Origin: Nitrospirota bacterium
GTDB taxonomy: Bacteria > Nitrospirota > Nitrospiria > SBBL01 > JAADHI01
Length of the DNA: 64,000 bases
NCBI GenBank assembly: GCA_029261135.1
Contig: JAJDBX010000018.1
Coordinates: 1-64,000 of the forward strand
Reading direction: 5' to 3'
Position numbers and translations under genes: made by a program. The notes beneath the pieces are model-generated. The model was not told where the DNA came from. It made no database searches and saw nothing but the letters and a program-made list of their open reading frames with translations. Shown one piece after another: positions 27,406 through 37,353 of the stretch. Positions within the stretch are counted from its first letter, which is position 1, and every line of letters begins with the position of its first letter.

Positions 27406-28478
27406 GATGTGTTCTCCTTTTCATCTTTTAAGGTCTTGATTTCTTTTTCCATTTCCGAGATCTGTGTATTCAATGACCGGACTTGGTGTTGCAAGTTGGG
27501 CAGGTGTCGGAGTACTGCCTGTGATTTCAGCCACTCTTTATGAGAAAAATGTGGAAATCCTGAGATGTGCTCACCGGAAGGCACGTCTTTTGAAACGCCG
27601 GTTTTTGCTGCAGCCACGACATGATCGCCTATCGTAAGATGCCCGACCACGCCTGCTTGTCCTGCGAGTGTGACATGGTGCCCAATTGTCACACTGCCCG
27701 AAATGCCGACCTGTGCAACAAGAATGGTATCATTTCCAATTTTAACGTTGTGACCGACATGCACCAAATTGTCCAACTTTGTTCCCCGGCCAATAATGGT
27801 CTGTCCCAGTGCGCCGCGATCAATGGTCACATTGGCCCCCAGCTCCACATCATCTTCTATGATGACGCCGCCGACTTGTGGAATTTTATGGTATTTCCCC
27901 TTATGAAAGGCGAAGCCGAAACCATCGCTCCCGATCACGGTGCCACTGTGAATGATCACCTCTCGTCCGATTTTCACCCCTTCTCGAATGGTGACATTGG
28001 GATAAACCTGAGTCCCTGGGCCAACCTGGCTGCCTGCGCCAATAAAACTCCCTGCACCAATCTGTACATGGTCTCCAATCACAGCCCCGTCTTCAATCGT
28101 AACAGTGGGCCCGATACTGACATCTTCCCCGAGTGATACCCTTTCTCCGATATGGGCACTGGGGTCTATTCCAGTGGGCATTCTTTTGGGAGGGTTAAAA
28201 AAAGCGAGCAACTTCGCAAAACAAAAATAGGGGTCTTCGACAATTAAAAATGTTTTGGAAATCCCCTCAAATACTTTCTGTGTCATCAAGGCTGATGCTA
28301 AGGTGGACGCCGCTTTTTTTTCATATTTCGGGTGCGTCACAAAAGAGATTTCTCCCGCCTGGGCATCTTCAATCGCGGCGACCCCGTGAATCAAAAGGGT
28401 CTCATCACCAATGATTTTTCCATTGAGTCGTTTTGCAATTGTTTTGAGGGAGCATCCCATTTGCTGCGCCACACGCAT
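27402..28478 (-). CDS. lpxD: UDP-3-O-(3-hydroxyacyl)glucosamine N-acyltransferase
   Basis: Adds the second (N-linked) hydroxyacyl chain to the lipid A precursor. The 358-residue protein has an N-terminal uridine-binding domain (LNGKIIGDETLLIHGVAAIE), a long left-handed beta-helix of hexapeptide repeats (about 105-320) with the catalytic His in VHVGHNVKIG, and a C-terminal coiled-coil-like helix (LNTQISEMEKEIKTLKDE). Start ATG 28478 is taken; an internal Met six codons on is an alternative. Confidence 0.95.
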   Translation of the reverse strand: MRVAQQMGCSLKTIAKRLNGKIIGDETLLIHGVAAIEDAQAGEISFVTHPKYEKKAASTLASALMTQKVFEGISKTFLIVEDPYFCFAKLLAFFNPPKRMPTGIDPSAHIGERVSLGEDVSIGPTVTIEDGAVIGDHVQIGAGSFIGAGSQVGPGTQVYPNVTIREGVKIGREVIIHSGTVIGSDGFGFAFHKGKYHKIPQVGGVIIEDDVELGANVTIDRGALGQTIIGRGTKLDNLVHVGHNVKIGNDTILVAQVGISGSVTIGHHVTLAGQAGVVGHLTIGDHVVAAAKTGVSKDVPSGEHISGFPHFSHKEWLKSQAVLRHLPNLQHQVRSLNTQISEMEKEIKTLKDEKENTS

Positions 28479-28484
28479 AGAAAA

Positions 28485-29012
28485 TTATTTTTTAGTCATG
28501 ATGTTGAGCTGATCAATCACTTTGTCTGTGATATCAGAGGCGTCATCGGAGTAAAGGACCGGGCCGCCTTCTTTGTTTTTATCCAGCACAAAAGTATAAC
28601 CTTCTTTGTTTGCTGTAGCCTTAATTGCAGACTCTAATGTTTTAAAGAAGGCTTTGTTGCTCTCCACTTTTTTTTCTTGTACTTCTTTGTTCATTGCCCG
28701 GGCTTTTTGCTGATACGCCGCAAATTTTTTCTGCATTTCGTCTTGCTTCATTTTTGTTGCCTCAGGAGAAAGCAGCGAGGCTTGTTTTCTGAGGTCTTCT
28801 TCCATGGTGCGTAATTCTTTTTCTTCGATATCAATAATTTTCTGACGGCTCATGACGTATTCCTCAACCTTGGCCTGAACGCGTTTTCCTTCATCAGAGG
28901 TTTCAAAGACCTTCTGAGCATCTACAAAACCGACTTTGAGTCCGTCTGCAAAAGAGCTTGAAACAAATGGCACAATGGCCATCATGATTGCATAAAAGAT
29001 CACTTTTTTCAT
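28485..29012 (-). CDS. skp: Periplasmic chaperone Skp/OmpH
   Basis: Holds unfolded outer-membrane proteins on the way to BamA. At 175 residues it has a signal peptide (about 1-22, ending SSSFADG), then KVGFVDAQKVFETSDEGK, a long basic/acidic coiled coil (about 45-130) and a C-terminal strand region (YTFVLDKNKEGG). It lies just downstream of bamA and upstream of lpxD, the widespread bamA-skp-lpxD-fabZ-lpxA order. Confidence 0.93.
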   Translation of the reverse strand: MKKVIFYAIMMAIVPFVSSSFADGLKVGFVDAQKVFETSDEGKRVQAKVEEYVMSRQKIIDIEEKELRTMEEDLRKQASLLSPEATKMKQDEMQKKFAAYQQKARAMNKEVQEKKVESNKAFFKTLESAIKATANKEGYTFVLDKNKEGGPVLYSDDASDITDKVIDQLNIMTKK

Positions 29013-29044
29013 TTTTTCTCCTTCTCCATTTCTATTTTTATTGA

Positions 29045-31426
29045 TTAAAAAATTGATCCAATTGAAAACTCGTTTCTAAAATCAGGCTCACCCGCTAGAG
29101 GATGCAGATTATAACCCCATTCAATCCGAAGCGGCCCCACAGGAGAGATCCATCGGATACCGAAACCCGCAGAGTCACGCATGAGGTCAGGATCGAAATC
29201 ATCTCCGTCATTAAAGGCTGCGCCGTAATCATAAAAAAGAAGAAATTTTACTTTGGCTTCCTCTGAGAGGGGAATGAGGTATTCTGCATTAAAATAGGCC
29301 TCTTTGTTTCCGCCAATCACTTCTCCAGGGATCGTCGGATCACTTGTCGGGTTTCTGGGACCGGCTTCTCCAAAATCAAAACCTCTCACGGTATTGATAC
29401 CGCCGACATAAAAGCGTTCTCCCACAGGGAGTGTCTTGCCATCGATTCCTTTTGCCACACCAATCCGCCCATGTAATGAAAAAATATGATTCCACCAAAG
29501 CGGAAAAAAACGGCTCGAATCTTCAATGATTTTATAGTAGGCATTGTCTCCTCCCAGGAATGTTCCGGCGTATTCAAACGAAATGGAATTTCGCCCGCCC
29601 TCCTTCGGGTCAAAGAAAAAATCCCGGGTATCCCGTGAAAGAGAAAATCCGAGGGCGCTGGTTAAGGTTTGTCCCAAGTCTGACTGGTCAACGACTTGTT
29701 GGGGGACACTGGGGTGAGTTTCAGATGCTGAGAATCCATTTGCGACACGCTCGGGGACTGGATTACCATCCTTATCAAAGAACACAGGCACTTGATCTAG
29801 ATCCGTGACCTCTAGGGTTTCAATGGTGTAACTGACACTGCTCTTGACATATTCACCAAAGGATTGTCCTAAGATAATATCTCCCCCTGTCCTTTTTTCT
29901 TCATAGACGCCGAAGTCTCTCGTTTGGTTAAAGGCATCAAATGTACCTGAAAGGTTTTTATCGAAGAGGTAAGGTTCGCGAAAAGTCAGGGTGTAGGTAT
30001 CGCGACGCCCACCCGATTCGACTTTGAATTTCAGCAATTGTCCTTTACCTAGAAAATTACCCAAGGTGACATCGATTGTTGCAATGAATTTATCTTGCGA
30101 ACTGTAACCCCCGCCGACACTGAATTGTCCTGTGGGTTTTTCTTTCACTTCGACATCAAGATCAACCCAGTTGGGCGATAAGCGTCTCGGCGTCAAGTTA
30201 ATATCTTCAAAAAAATTCAGGTTGTTCAGGCGCTGAAAACTTCGTCGCAAGGCCTTTGTGTTGACCAACTCCTGCTCGTTAATGCGAATCTCTCGGCGAA
30301 TGACTTTATCTCGTGTTTTGTTGTTCCCTGAGATATATATCTCACGTACTTTGACTGGCTCTCCTTCAATGATATGAAGACTAAGATCCACGGTGCGATT
30401 TCCGGGATTGGGGCGGAGGTCTGGGACCACATTGGTATAGATATATCCCTTTTCTCCATAATGTTCTGTAATCGAACCAATATCTCTACGTAGTTTGGAT
30501 CGATCAAAAGTTTCTCCTGTTTGACTTTCTGTAATTGCAGACAATGCGCTTGTGTCGAAAAGTGTCCCGCCTTGGTAATCAATATTCCCAACGCGAAACT
30601 GTTCTCCTTCAGTGACTGAAAATGAGAGATCAAACCACTTTTTGTCTTCACTCAAGATAATATCGGGTTCGGCGACTTCAATATTCAGATATCCATTGTT
30701 AAAATAGAGATCCTTAATTCGCTCTCGGTCAAAAGACAACTGTTCTTTTTGATATCTTCCGGATTCGGTAATCCATGATGACAGCCAAAAATAGCTATCT
30801 GTTTCCATCTGTTTTCTTAGGGTTTTATCTTTAAAGACCTGATTTCCTTTGATCTCAATTTTTCGGATGTAGACCTGGTCTCCTTCTTCAATTAAAAAAG
30901 TCAGTACGGCCTGATTTTCGGGTAAGCGCTGAATGACCGGAGTCACGGATGTATTGTAATAGGCATCTCCTTCATAGACCGTAATGATTTCCTTCACATA
31001 TCGTGTGATCAACTTCGGATCGAAAAAGGTGTTTTTTTTGATTTGCAAAGCGTCCTCTAGCTGATCTTTTTCAATCTCCTCATTGCCTTCGTAGATGACA
31101 TCGACAAGGAAAGGTTTTTCTTGAACGATAAAACTTAGGGCAATTCCTCCCTCAAGTCCTTCCGATTCGACATCTACGTGGTCAAAAAATCCCATCCGGT
31201 ACAAATTTTTGATATCTGTCTGTACCTGATCGGGTGAAAAAAACTGTCCCTCTGAAACCGTCAGGTTTGAAAAGATCGTCTTCTGATCAATCTTTTGATT
31301 CCCTTTGATCTCAATCAATTTGATTTCGATTCCTTTTTCTTCAGCCTGAGTCAGAGAGGTGAAGAGGAATAGGGTAATCAAAACAACAAAAAGCAATGGC
31401 CAAAGTTTTGTCAACAAAACGCTCAC
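29045..31426 (-). CDS. bamA: Outer-membrane protein assembly factor BamA
   Basis: Core Omp85 insertase of the outer membrane. The 793-residue precursor has a signal peptide (about 1-28), five POTRA domains (about 32-430, each with the IxIxGN-type strand such as IEIKGNQKI and IYISGNNKTRDKVI), and a 16-strand barrel. The lid motif VRGF is present in NTVRGFDFGEAG near residue 690. The chain ends with Phe, the usual C-terminal beta-signal. It starts at GTG 31426. First gene of the envelope operon. Confidence 0.97.
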   Translation of the reverse strand: MSVLLTKLWPLLFVVLITLFLFTSLTQAEEKGIEIKLIEIKGNQKIDQKTIFSNLTVSEGQFFSPDQVQTDIKNLYRMGFFDHVDVESEGLEGGIALSFIVQEKPFLVDVIYEGNEEIEKDQLEDALQIKKNTFFDPKLITRYVKEIITVYEGDAYYNTSVTPVIQRLPENQAVLTFLIEEGDQVYIRKIEIKGNQVFKDKTLRKQMETDSYFWLSSWITESGRYQKEQLSFDRERIKDLYFNNGYLNIEVAEPDIILSEDKKWFDLSFSVTEGEQFRVGNIDYQGGTLFDTSALSAITESQTGETFDRSKLRRDIGSITEHYGEKGYIYTNVVPDLRPNPGNRTVDLSLHIIEGEPVKVREIYISGNNKTRDKVIRREIRINEQELVNTKALRRSFQRLNNLNFFEDINLTPRRLSPNWVDLDVEVKEKPTGQFSVGGGYSSQDKFIATIDVTLGNFLGKGQLLKFKVESGGRRDTYTLTFREPYLFDKNLSGTFDAFNQTRDFGVYEEKRTGGDIILGQSFGEYVKSSVSYTIETLEVTDLDQVPVFFDKDGNPVPERVANGFSASETHPSVPQQVVDQSDLGQTLTSALGFSLSRDTRDFFFDPKEGGRNSISFEYAGTFLGGDNAYYKIIEDSSRFFPLWWNHIFSLHGRIGVAKGIDGKTLPVGERFYVGGINTVRGFDFGEAGPRNPTSDPTIPGEVIGGNKEAYFNAEYLIPLSEEAKVKFLLFYDYGAAFNDGDDFDPDLMRDSAGFGIRWISPVGPLRIEWGYNLHPLAGEPDFRNEFSIGSIF

Positions 31427-31450
31427 TCATCCAAATTCAAAAATCCGTCC

Positions 31451-31479
31451 ATGCTATCATAAGTGCCCTAAACTGTAAA
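31451..31479 (-). promoter_or_regulatory. Possible promoter of the bamA-lpx operon
   Basis: On the minus strand TTTACA (31479-31474) and TAGCAT (31456-31451) are 17 bases apart, in the 112-base gap before bamA. The -35 matches consensus at five of six positions, the -10 at four. No sigma-E-like pair was evident to me. Confidence 0.4.
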
Positions 31480-31538
31480 TATAAGACGATGGTTCTAGAA
31501 TAGCTCAAAGAATAGCGCAGGCTGAGAGTCGTTAAGAC

Positions 31539-34500
31539 TTAAGGCGTGACCGTGAGTGCGGAGGGAGAGACAATGCCTGTGTTATTTCCTGAAAGGGTTT
31601 TGAGTTTGTGGGGTCCCGGGCCATCGGCGGTACTGGCATCCGAAAAGATATGAACTGCATTTCCATCCCGGTCGGCGAGATAAAGTAAGTCTTTTGCCGC
31701 ATCGACAAAAATGGCAGAAGGCGCGACCAAGAAGTTATTACTATCCACATCACTTCCCGAGATGGTGCGCGTCGGAGCTTCACCCCCTATTAAGGTTGAG
31801 GCTCCCGCAAAAACAAGGACTTCTGTCTTTCCTTGGTTCAGGACGTAGAGTAAATCACGTGTCGTATCAATCGCAATGCCGATTGGCTTATTCAAGCCGC
31901 TTTGAGATCCACTTAAAATCGTATTAATGGTTGCGGTGCCTTGTACCGAGAAAACCAGTACCGAACTACCCCCCTTACTCGCCACGTAAAGACGGTTTAG
32001 TGTGGTATCCACTGCAAGGCCTTGAGGACTGTCCAATTGTGCATGAGAAATCGTTTGATCCGGGGCCTCGTTCTCTCCTAGTCCGCTGGCATCATTAAAG
32101 ACTAAAATAGAACCACAGGGGGATGGCGGGGTGCAATTCGTTGACTTACTGTTTGAAACATAAAGACGATCTTGCGTTGGATCAATAAAAATCCCGGCGG
32201 GGCTGTTGAGTTGAATATTACTCAAATCTCTTTTCCCAGAAGTGGTCGCCGGAACCACGTCAACCTGGTCTGCGGAGGGGAGGATCGAAAGCGTATCGTT
32301 CCCTTGGTTTGCAACATAAAGCACATTTTTAAGGGGATCAATCGCGACTGCTTCCGGTGAAGAAAAAACACCGCCCCCGCCGGCCCATATTTTAGCCGGA
32401 GTCATTTTCCCATTAAGACCAAAAGCAAGCAGGCTTCCCGACCCTGTTTCCGATTGCGCAACGTACAGCGTGTCTTTGCTTAAATGGTTTGCTAAGAGGA
32501 CGGCCCCGGTAAAAGCCCCATTTGTATTTGAAAAATCAAGTTGAGTTGTTGCACCGATGAGTACTTTAGCTGGAAGGGTATCTGTGCAAGTGACGGAACC
32601 ATTGATGCAGCCCGCACTGCTATCCCCTAAGGTGCTTGCAGCATTGTAGCGAAAGACTGCATTTTGGTCTGTAGCGGAGTTAATCAGAAAAAAGCTGTCG
32701 GTCACCATATCGACAAAAGGGGCAATCGGTGCTTTAAGTTTGTTTTGCAGCCCTGTGGTTAAGCCCACAGTGGAGATGATACGATCTGGTGGACAAGGAG
32801 TTGGGCAGGAATTTACCCCATCCCCTCTTGCACTCGCATTATCAAAAACAAAGACCGTATTTGCTTTGAAATCCGAAGTTGCGCTTGGCGCTTCCCCATT
32901 ATTGGTGACATAAAGAATGTTACGTTGTGTATCCACAAAAACACCGGAGGGTTTGTTCAAGCCAGTAATGGTTCGCACCTTGATGATGGCACTTGGATTT
33001 GAGTAGTCATAGACCACAAGACTATTATTGTTATCTGTCACGTAGATTTCTTCTTTACCTTCATCGACCGACATTCCCGTTGGGCCACCGGTGCTCAGCC
33101 CATCGGTTACCTTTGTGGGATCAGGTGCCTCAAAGTTGCGTGTCGTCGATCCTGAAGAACCCGTCGCAGTGCTGATCGGGAAGGAACTTGCAGCATAGAC
33201 TTTAAGCCCAAATTGAGCGAGAGAACCGTCAAGCGTAATGAGCAGCGAATTGGTTTTATCTATGTAGACCCCACGAGGGAGGTCAAGGCTATCTCCAGTG
33301 TTTGTTTTTATCGCCCAGTTTGGGTTGCTGCCATCGAAGTCTTTGTTGCTGACCTGGTCATACACTGTAATTGGATTTGTAGAGGGCGTGGTACCATCTC
33401 CGGCATTTGCAATGTAGAGTCGGTCTAGGGCTTCATCATAAAATAGGCCGCTCGGGATGTTTAAAAGTGTGCTTCCCCCGACATTGACATCTAAAGGTGC
33501 GGTGTTCCCATCGACAGAATAGACAAAGATGTTGTTTCCCCCGGTATTCGCAACATAAGTTACCCCCCGCCTGGGGTCGAAGGCGACACCGACCGGACTG
33601 GAAAGTGTTAAGCCGTTTGCAGCATTGACATCCTGCGCAAGCGCTTGATCGGGGTCAACGTCTCCCCCAATCCGTCGATCAGGCTTCAGATTGCAAAGAT
33701 GCATGGTCAGCGTACAGTTTGTATCAACATCACCAAAAACAAGGAGCGAAGGACTCTCGACATTGTTTCCTGTATTTTCGTTGACGTTATTGGGGCTGTT
33801 GTTATTGACAATGAAAATACGCGCTCTACTGACATCCACATCAATGCCTGAGGGCAAGGTCAGTTGAGGACCCGTGCAGTCTGAAGTGACTGTAGAGCAC
33901 GATGGGGAGAGCTGTGGAATATTTCCGGTAATAACTCGCCCTGGGATGACCGGGGCATCCAAAGTACTGGCATTTTCATAGATAAAAATACCGGGGCTGT
34001 TCAAGCCCGTATTGGCGACGTAAAGCCGGTCATTCGTGATATCGATGAAAACCCCGAAAGGGAGCTCCAGTTTGCTGACATGTTCTGTTTCCGTGTGGGG
34101 TGCAATCACCCGGGAGGGGGCGATATTGCAAGCGGTGAAATCAAGAGTGTGGGTGTCACATAAATCCGGAGATGCGCCGATTGTGGTGGCATTATCGTAA
34201 ACCAATATCGAATCATTTCCGGTATTGGATATGTAGAGAATATTCTTGTTGGTATCAATGGCAAGCGATTTGGGGAAGTCTATCAGGGTATTTTCCCCGA
34301 CTAAAAGATTACAAGGGGCAATATTTCCGGTGAGTGATGCACTTGGCGCACAAAAGGCAATGATGGTATTTCCGTCTTTGTTCGCCACAAATAGGCGATC
34401 GTTTACGGCATCAAAGGTTAGCGCAAAAGGCTGATCGAGTAAGGTCAAAGCCCCTGAAATAACGCGGGTGGCAGCCAAAGGGGCCGAGAGGGTACTCGCA

Positions 34501-34871
34501 TTCTCATAGATTTGAATGGCGTTTTGAGCCGTATTTGCAAGATAAAGGGTGTCGTTTATACGATCTAAAAAGATGCCCGTGGGGCCGCTCAGGGCATCAG
34601 GGTATTGGCGATCAGGCACAAGATTGACGCCATCAACGACGAGTGTCGACTCTAAAAAGCTTAGATCAAAGCTGAGCAGTTTTCCTGTATTGCCATTGGT
34701 GACATAAAGTGTACTTTTGGAAGAACTCGGATTTGTTGGAGAATCGCCTGCGGTGCCGCTGGTCTCCGCGCATCCTGAAAATACGATTAGAAACAGGATG
34801 CTTAAGCAAGACAGAAAGGTGAGCGAGTGCCTCTGTATGGCATGATGAATTGTTCTGATTCTAATACTCAT
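31539..34871 (-). CDS. Giant propeller-repeat lipoprotein (NHL/YVTN-type)
   Basis: 1110 residues with a lipoprotein signal: FLIVFSGC, lipidation at Cys34, Ala at +2, so outer-membrane sorting is likely. A Ser/Thr/Pro-rich linker follows. The rest is a long series of roughly 45-70-residue units alternating 'LYVANTGNDSILVYD'-like strands with 'SGPTGIFLDRINDTLYLA'-like strands, the signature of NHL/YVTN six- or seven-bladed propellers. The length suggests two or three propellers in tandem. No catalytic motif is seen, so a binding, adhesion or surface-coat role is more likely than an enzyme. It lies between bamA and tsf. Confidence 0.8.
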   Translation of the reverse strand: MSIRIRTIHHAIQRHSLTFLSCLSILFLIVFSGCAETSGTAGDSPTNPSSSKSTLYVTNGNTGKLLSFDLSFLESTLVVDGVNLVPDRQYPDALSGPTGIFLDRINDTLYLANTAQNAIQIYENASTLSAPLAATRVISGALTLLDQPFALTFDAVNDRLFVANKDGNTIIAFCAPSASLTGNIAPCNLLVGENTLIDFPKSLAIDTNKNILYISNTGNDSILVYDNATTIGASPDLCDTHTLDFTACNIAPSRVIAPHTETEHVSKLELPFGVFIDITNDRLYVANTGLNSPGIFIYENASTLDAPVIPGRVITGNIPQLSPSCSTVTSDCTGPQLTLPSGIDVDVSRARIFIVNNNSPNNVNENTGNNVESPSLLVFGDVDTNCTLTMHLCNLKPDRRIGGDVDPDQALAQDVNAANGLTLSSPVGVAFDPRRGVTYVANTGGNNIFVYSVDGNTAPLDVNVGGSTLLNIPSGLFYDEALDRLYIANAGDGTTPSTNPITVYDQVSNKDFDGSNPNWAIKTNTGDSLDLPRGVYIDKTNSLLITLDGSLAQFGLKVYAASSFPISTATGSSGSTTRNFEAPDPTKVTDGLSTGGPTGMSVDEGKEEIYVTDNNNSLVVYDYSNPSAIIKVRTITGLNKPSGVFVDTQRNILYVTNNGEAPSATSDFKANTVFVFDNASARGDGVNSCPTPCPPDRIISTVGLTTGLQNKLKAPIAPFVDMVTDSFFLINSATDQNAVFRYNAASTLGDSSAGCINGSVTCTDTLPAKVLIGATTQLDFSNTNGAFTGAVLLANHLSKDTLYVAQSETGSGSLLAFGLNGKMTPAKIWAGGGGVFSSPEAVAIDPLKNVLYVANQGNDTLSILPSADQVDVVPATTSGKRDLSNIQLNSPAGIFIDPTQDRLYVSNSKSTNCTPPSPCGSILVFNDASGLGENEAPDQTISHAQLDSPQGLAVDTTLNRLYVASKGGSSVLVFSVQGTATINTILSGSQSGLNKPIGIAIDTTRDLLYVLNQGKTEVLVFAGASTLIGGEAPTRTISGSDVDSNNFLVAPSAIFVDAAKDLLYLADRDGNAVHIFSDASTADGPGPHKLKTLSGNNTGIVSPSALTVTP

Positions 34872-34957
34872 CGAACCCTATCGAAATAGGCAGCCAAAGA
34901 ACAAAGCGTGGGCCGATAGACATTTTATGAAGGGATGATGCCCCGTCATATTTCAGG

Positions 34958-35560
34958 TTAAGCTTCGCCCTCGCCGAGTTGATAGCGAACAAAACGTTTG
35001 ATTAGGATATTCTCTCCCACTTTGGCAATCGATTGGGCGAGTAATTCCCTAATCGTTATCTGTGGATCTTTTACATAAGACTGCTCTAAAAGGCAAATCG
35101 ATTGAACAAATTTATCTACTTTTCCTTCGACAATTTTCTCGATGATTGCTTCAGGTTTTTTTGATTCTATAGCCTGTGCTCTAAATATCGCGCGCTCTTT
35201 TTGGATGAGTTCTTCAGGGACATCTTCTTTCTGGACATAACGTGGAGCCGGGTTTGCTCCGGCCACCTGCATCCCTAAATCCTTGACCAAAGCTTGAAAC
35301 TCTGGATTTCGCGCAACGAAATCGGTTTCGCAATTCACCTCAAGTAAGACTCCCATTTTCCCGCCAGCGTGGATATAGGAGGCAATGCTTCCCTCCTGAG
35401 TGGCACGACCGGATTTTTTAGCTGCGGTTGCGAGCCCTTTTGTTCGAAGAAAATCCATGGCCTTCGTGACATCTCCCCCGGACTCTTGGAGCGCAGACTT
35501 ACAATCCATAATGCCTGCACCCGTTTTCTCACGGAGTGACTTTATTGCACTGACTCCCAA
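34958..35560 (-). CDS. tsf: Translation elongation factor Ts
   Basis: Nucleotide-exchange factor for EF-Tu. At 200 residues it is the short form with one core subdomain (E. coli has about 283). It has the N-terminal UBA-like region IKSLREKTGAGIMDCKSALQE, the TDFVARN motif near residue 82 in NCETDFVARNPEF, and GENILIKRFVRYQLGEG at the end. The start is TTG 35560, preceded by AAGGAGG five bases away. It follows rpsB in the near-universal order. Confidence 0.96.
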   Translation of the reverse strand: MGVSAIKSLREKTGAGIMDCKSALQESGGDVTKAMDFLRTKGLATAAKKSGRATQEGSIASYIHAGGKMGVLLEVNCETDFVARNPEFQALVKDLGMQVAGANPAPRYVQKEDVPEELIQKERAIFRAQAIESKKPEAIIEKIVEGKVDKFVQSICLLEQSYVKDPQITIRELLAQSIAKVGENILIKRFVRYQLGEGEA

Positions 35561-35618
35561 AACTGCCTCCTTAATGATGTTTCTTTAAAGCTAAGGTGAA
35601 TTTCTTTGGTTGGTTAAA

Positions 35619-36464
35619 TTACGCGGTTGCAGGCTTTTCGCTGGGTTCTGGTTGTGGCGATGCAACCTTAACTTCTTCAACTTTAGCTTCTTCGGCCGTA
35701 TCGGATTCGCCTTCAGCTGCTTTATCTACTGTGGCTTTTTTTGCCTCAACGGGAGCTGCGGGTTTCGGCGCTGATTTTTCTTGAATCCGTAAGCCTTCTA
35801 TCGCGGCATCCGCGAGCCGACTCGAAATGAGGCGAATGGCACGCACGGCATCATCATTGCCGGGAATCGGGTAATCGATGTCATCCGGGTTACAATTTGT
35901 GTCCACAATCGCAATCACTGGAATACCAAGTCGCTTGGCTTCGAGCACAGAGGTGTTTTCTTTAATGGTATCCACGACAAAGAGCGCCGATGGGAGCTTT
36001 TTCATGTTTTTAATGCCCCCGAGTGTTCTGTCAAGTTGAACCCGAGATTTTTCAAGTTGGATGACCTCTCTTTTTGGCAAACGGTCATAGGTGCCGTCTT
36101 TATCGGCCTCTTCGAGGTTCTTTAGCTTTTTGATGCTTTGTTTGATCGTGGCAAAATTTGTGAGCATCCCTCCGAGCCAGCGATGGTTCACATAGTACAT
36201 ATTGGATCGTTTCGCTTCCTCCAGAACGATCTCTTGAGCCTGGCGTTTTGTCCCGACAAAAAGAATCGATTCCCCGTGTTCTGCAAGAGTACGGACAAAT
36301 TCATATGCTGTCGTAAAGGCCTTAATCGTCTTTTGAAGATCGATAATGTAAACATTATTCCGTTCGCCAAAGATAAACTTCTCCATCTTCGGATTCCAGC
36401 GTTTTGTCTGGTGTCCAAAATGAACACCCGCTTCTAATAGCTCTCCCATTTCAATTACAGGCAT
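35619..36464 (-). CDS. rpsB: 30S ribosomal protein S2 with acidic C-terminal extension
   Basis: Ribosomal protein uS2. The core has [60 protein letters not shown] and [14 protein letters not shown]. The core ends near residue 228, and a tail of about 50 residues rich in Ala, Pro, Glu and Lys follows (281 residues in all against about 241 in E. coli). Such tails occur in several phyla and are probably disordered. GGAGGAATTAGAAAG precedes ATG 36464. Confidence 0.97.
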   Translation of the reverse strand: MPVIEMGELLEAGVHFGHQTKRWNPKMEKFIFGERNNVYIIDLQKTIKAFTTAYEFVRTLAEHGESILFVGTKRQAQEIVLEEAKRSNMYYVNHRWLGGMLTNFATIKQSIKKLKNLEEADKDGTYDRLPKREVIQLEKSRVQLDRTLGGIKNMKKLPSALFVVDTIKENTSVLEAKRLGIPVIAIVDTNCNPDDIDYPIPGNDDAVRAIRLISSRLADAAIEGLRIQEKSAPKPAAPVEAKKATVDKAAEGESDTAEEAKVEEVKVASPQPEPSEKPATA

Positions 36465-36640
36465 CTTTCTAATTCCTCCTTTATGGTCTTATCCTCCGTT
36501 CCGTTTTAAGGGGATAAACGTATTTATCAACACCAGCTTACCCGTCATCCAGACAAAAAAGGACGGGGACCAAGGCCAGCTCCCGGAACGTGTGTATTTT
36601 AGCCTACGCAAAGCGTACGAAGGCGGAACAATAACATACG
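36465..36640 (-). promoter_or_regulatory. Untranslated leader of rpsB-tsf with hairpins
   Basis: The leuD-rpsB gap holds, on the minus strand, a perfect small hairpin TACGC-TTT-GCGTA (36617-36605) with outer GCC/GGC pairing, immediately followed by a TAAAAT-like box. Further down, CCGTCC and GGATGACGGG (36578-36541) can pair around an A/T-rich loop. S2 represses its own operon through the leader in other bacteria, so such structures are plausible regulatory elements, but I see no match to a defined motif. Confidence 0.3.
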
Positions 36641-36726
36641 TATTCATCGAATTACAATAGAGAAGGGGCGCTTTTCAATGGAGATGAAGTGGTCTTTTTA
36701 TTGCGGTGGAGGGAATTTGTTAAGCG

Positions 36727-37338
36727 TTATTTAAGCAAGGGGGGAGGCACCCTCATTTGATTTGCTTCAAATTCTTTTATTTTATCCTCATGGGCGACAG
36801 TGAGGCTGATATCGTCTAGTCCTTTGAGAAGGCATGTTCGTTGAAAGGGTGTGACCTTGACTTCAAAGCACAGGCCGTCATCAGATGTTATTTTTTCCTG
36901 TTCTAAGTCTACCCTTAAGGTATAGCCAGAGGTTTCACGGACACGATTAAAAAGCGTCTCTATTTCTGTTTCGCTCAGCTGGACTGGAAGGATGCCATTT
37001 TTAAAGCAGTTGTTGTAGAAAATGTCTGCAAAAGAGGGGGCAATGATGCACCGAAACCCGTAATCCAACAAGGACCAAGGGGCATGCTCTCGCGATGATC
37101 CACAGCCAAAATTAGCGCGGGTGACCAAAATAGAGGCCCCCTGGTAACGTTCGGCATTCATCTCAAAATCGGGATTTAGAGTACCTTCTTTGGTAAAACG
37201 CCAGTCAAAAAACAAAAATGGACCAAAGCCCGAGCGCTCAATGCGTTTTAAAAATTGTTTCGGAATGATTTGATCTGTATCGACATTTGGAAGATCTAGC
37301 AGGGTAACAATCCCCTCTTCAACTTTAAATGGTTTCAC
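36727..37338 (-). CDS. leuD: 3-isopropylmalate dehydratase small subunit
   Basis: Small swivel subunit of isopropylmalate isomerase in leucine synthesis. The 203-residue protein includes [19 protein letters not shown] near residue 17-35, [19 protein letters not shown] (residues 70-88) and [18 protein letters not shown]. That is the bacterial LeuD length. It lies 15 bases downstream of leuC; the two products form the active complex with the iron-sulfur cluster held by LeuC. Confidence 0.97.
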   Translation of the reverse strand: MKPFKVEEGIVTLLDLPNVDTDQIIPKQFLKRIERSGFGPFLFFDWRFTKEGTLNPDFEMNAERYQGASILVTRANFGCGSSREHAPWSLLDYGFRCIIAPSFADIFYNNCFKNGILPVQLSETEIETLFNRVRETSGYTLRVDLEQEKITSDDGLCFEVKVTPFQRTCLLKGLDDISLTVAHEDKIKEFEANQMRVPPPLLK

Positions 37339-37353
37339 AATGCTTCTCCTCCG

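Noticed and set aside
31539-34871. Enzyme call (6-phosphogluconolactonase or NHL hydrolase) for the propeller lipoprotein
   Set aside because: Only the repeat architecture is shared; no catalytic residues are visible and the protein is far longer.
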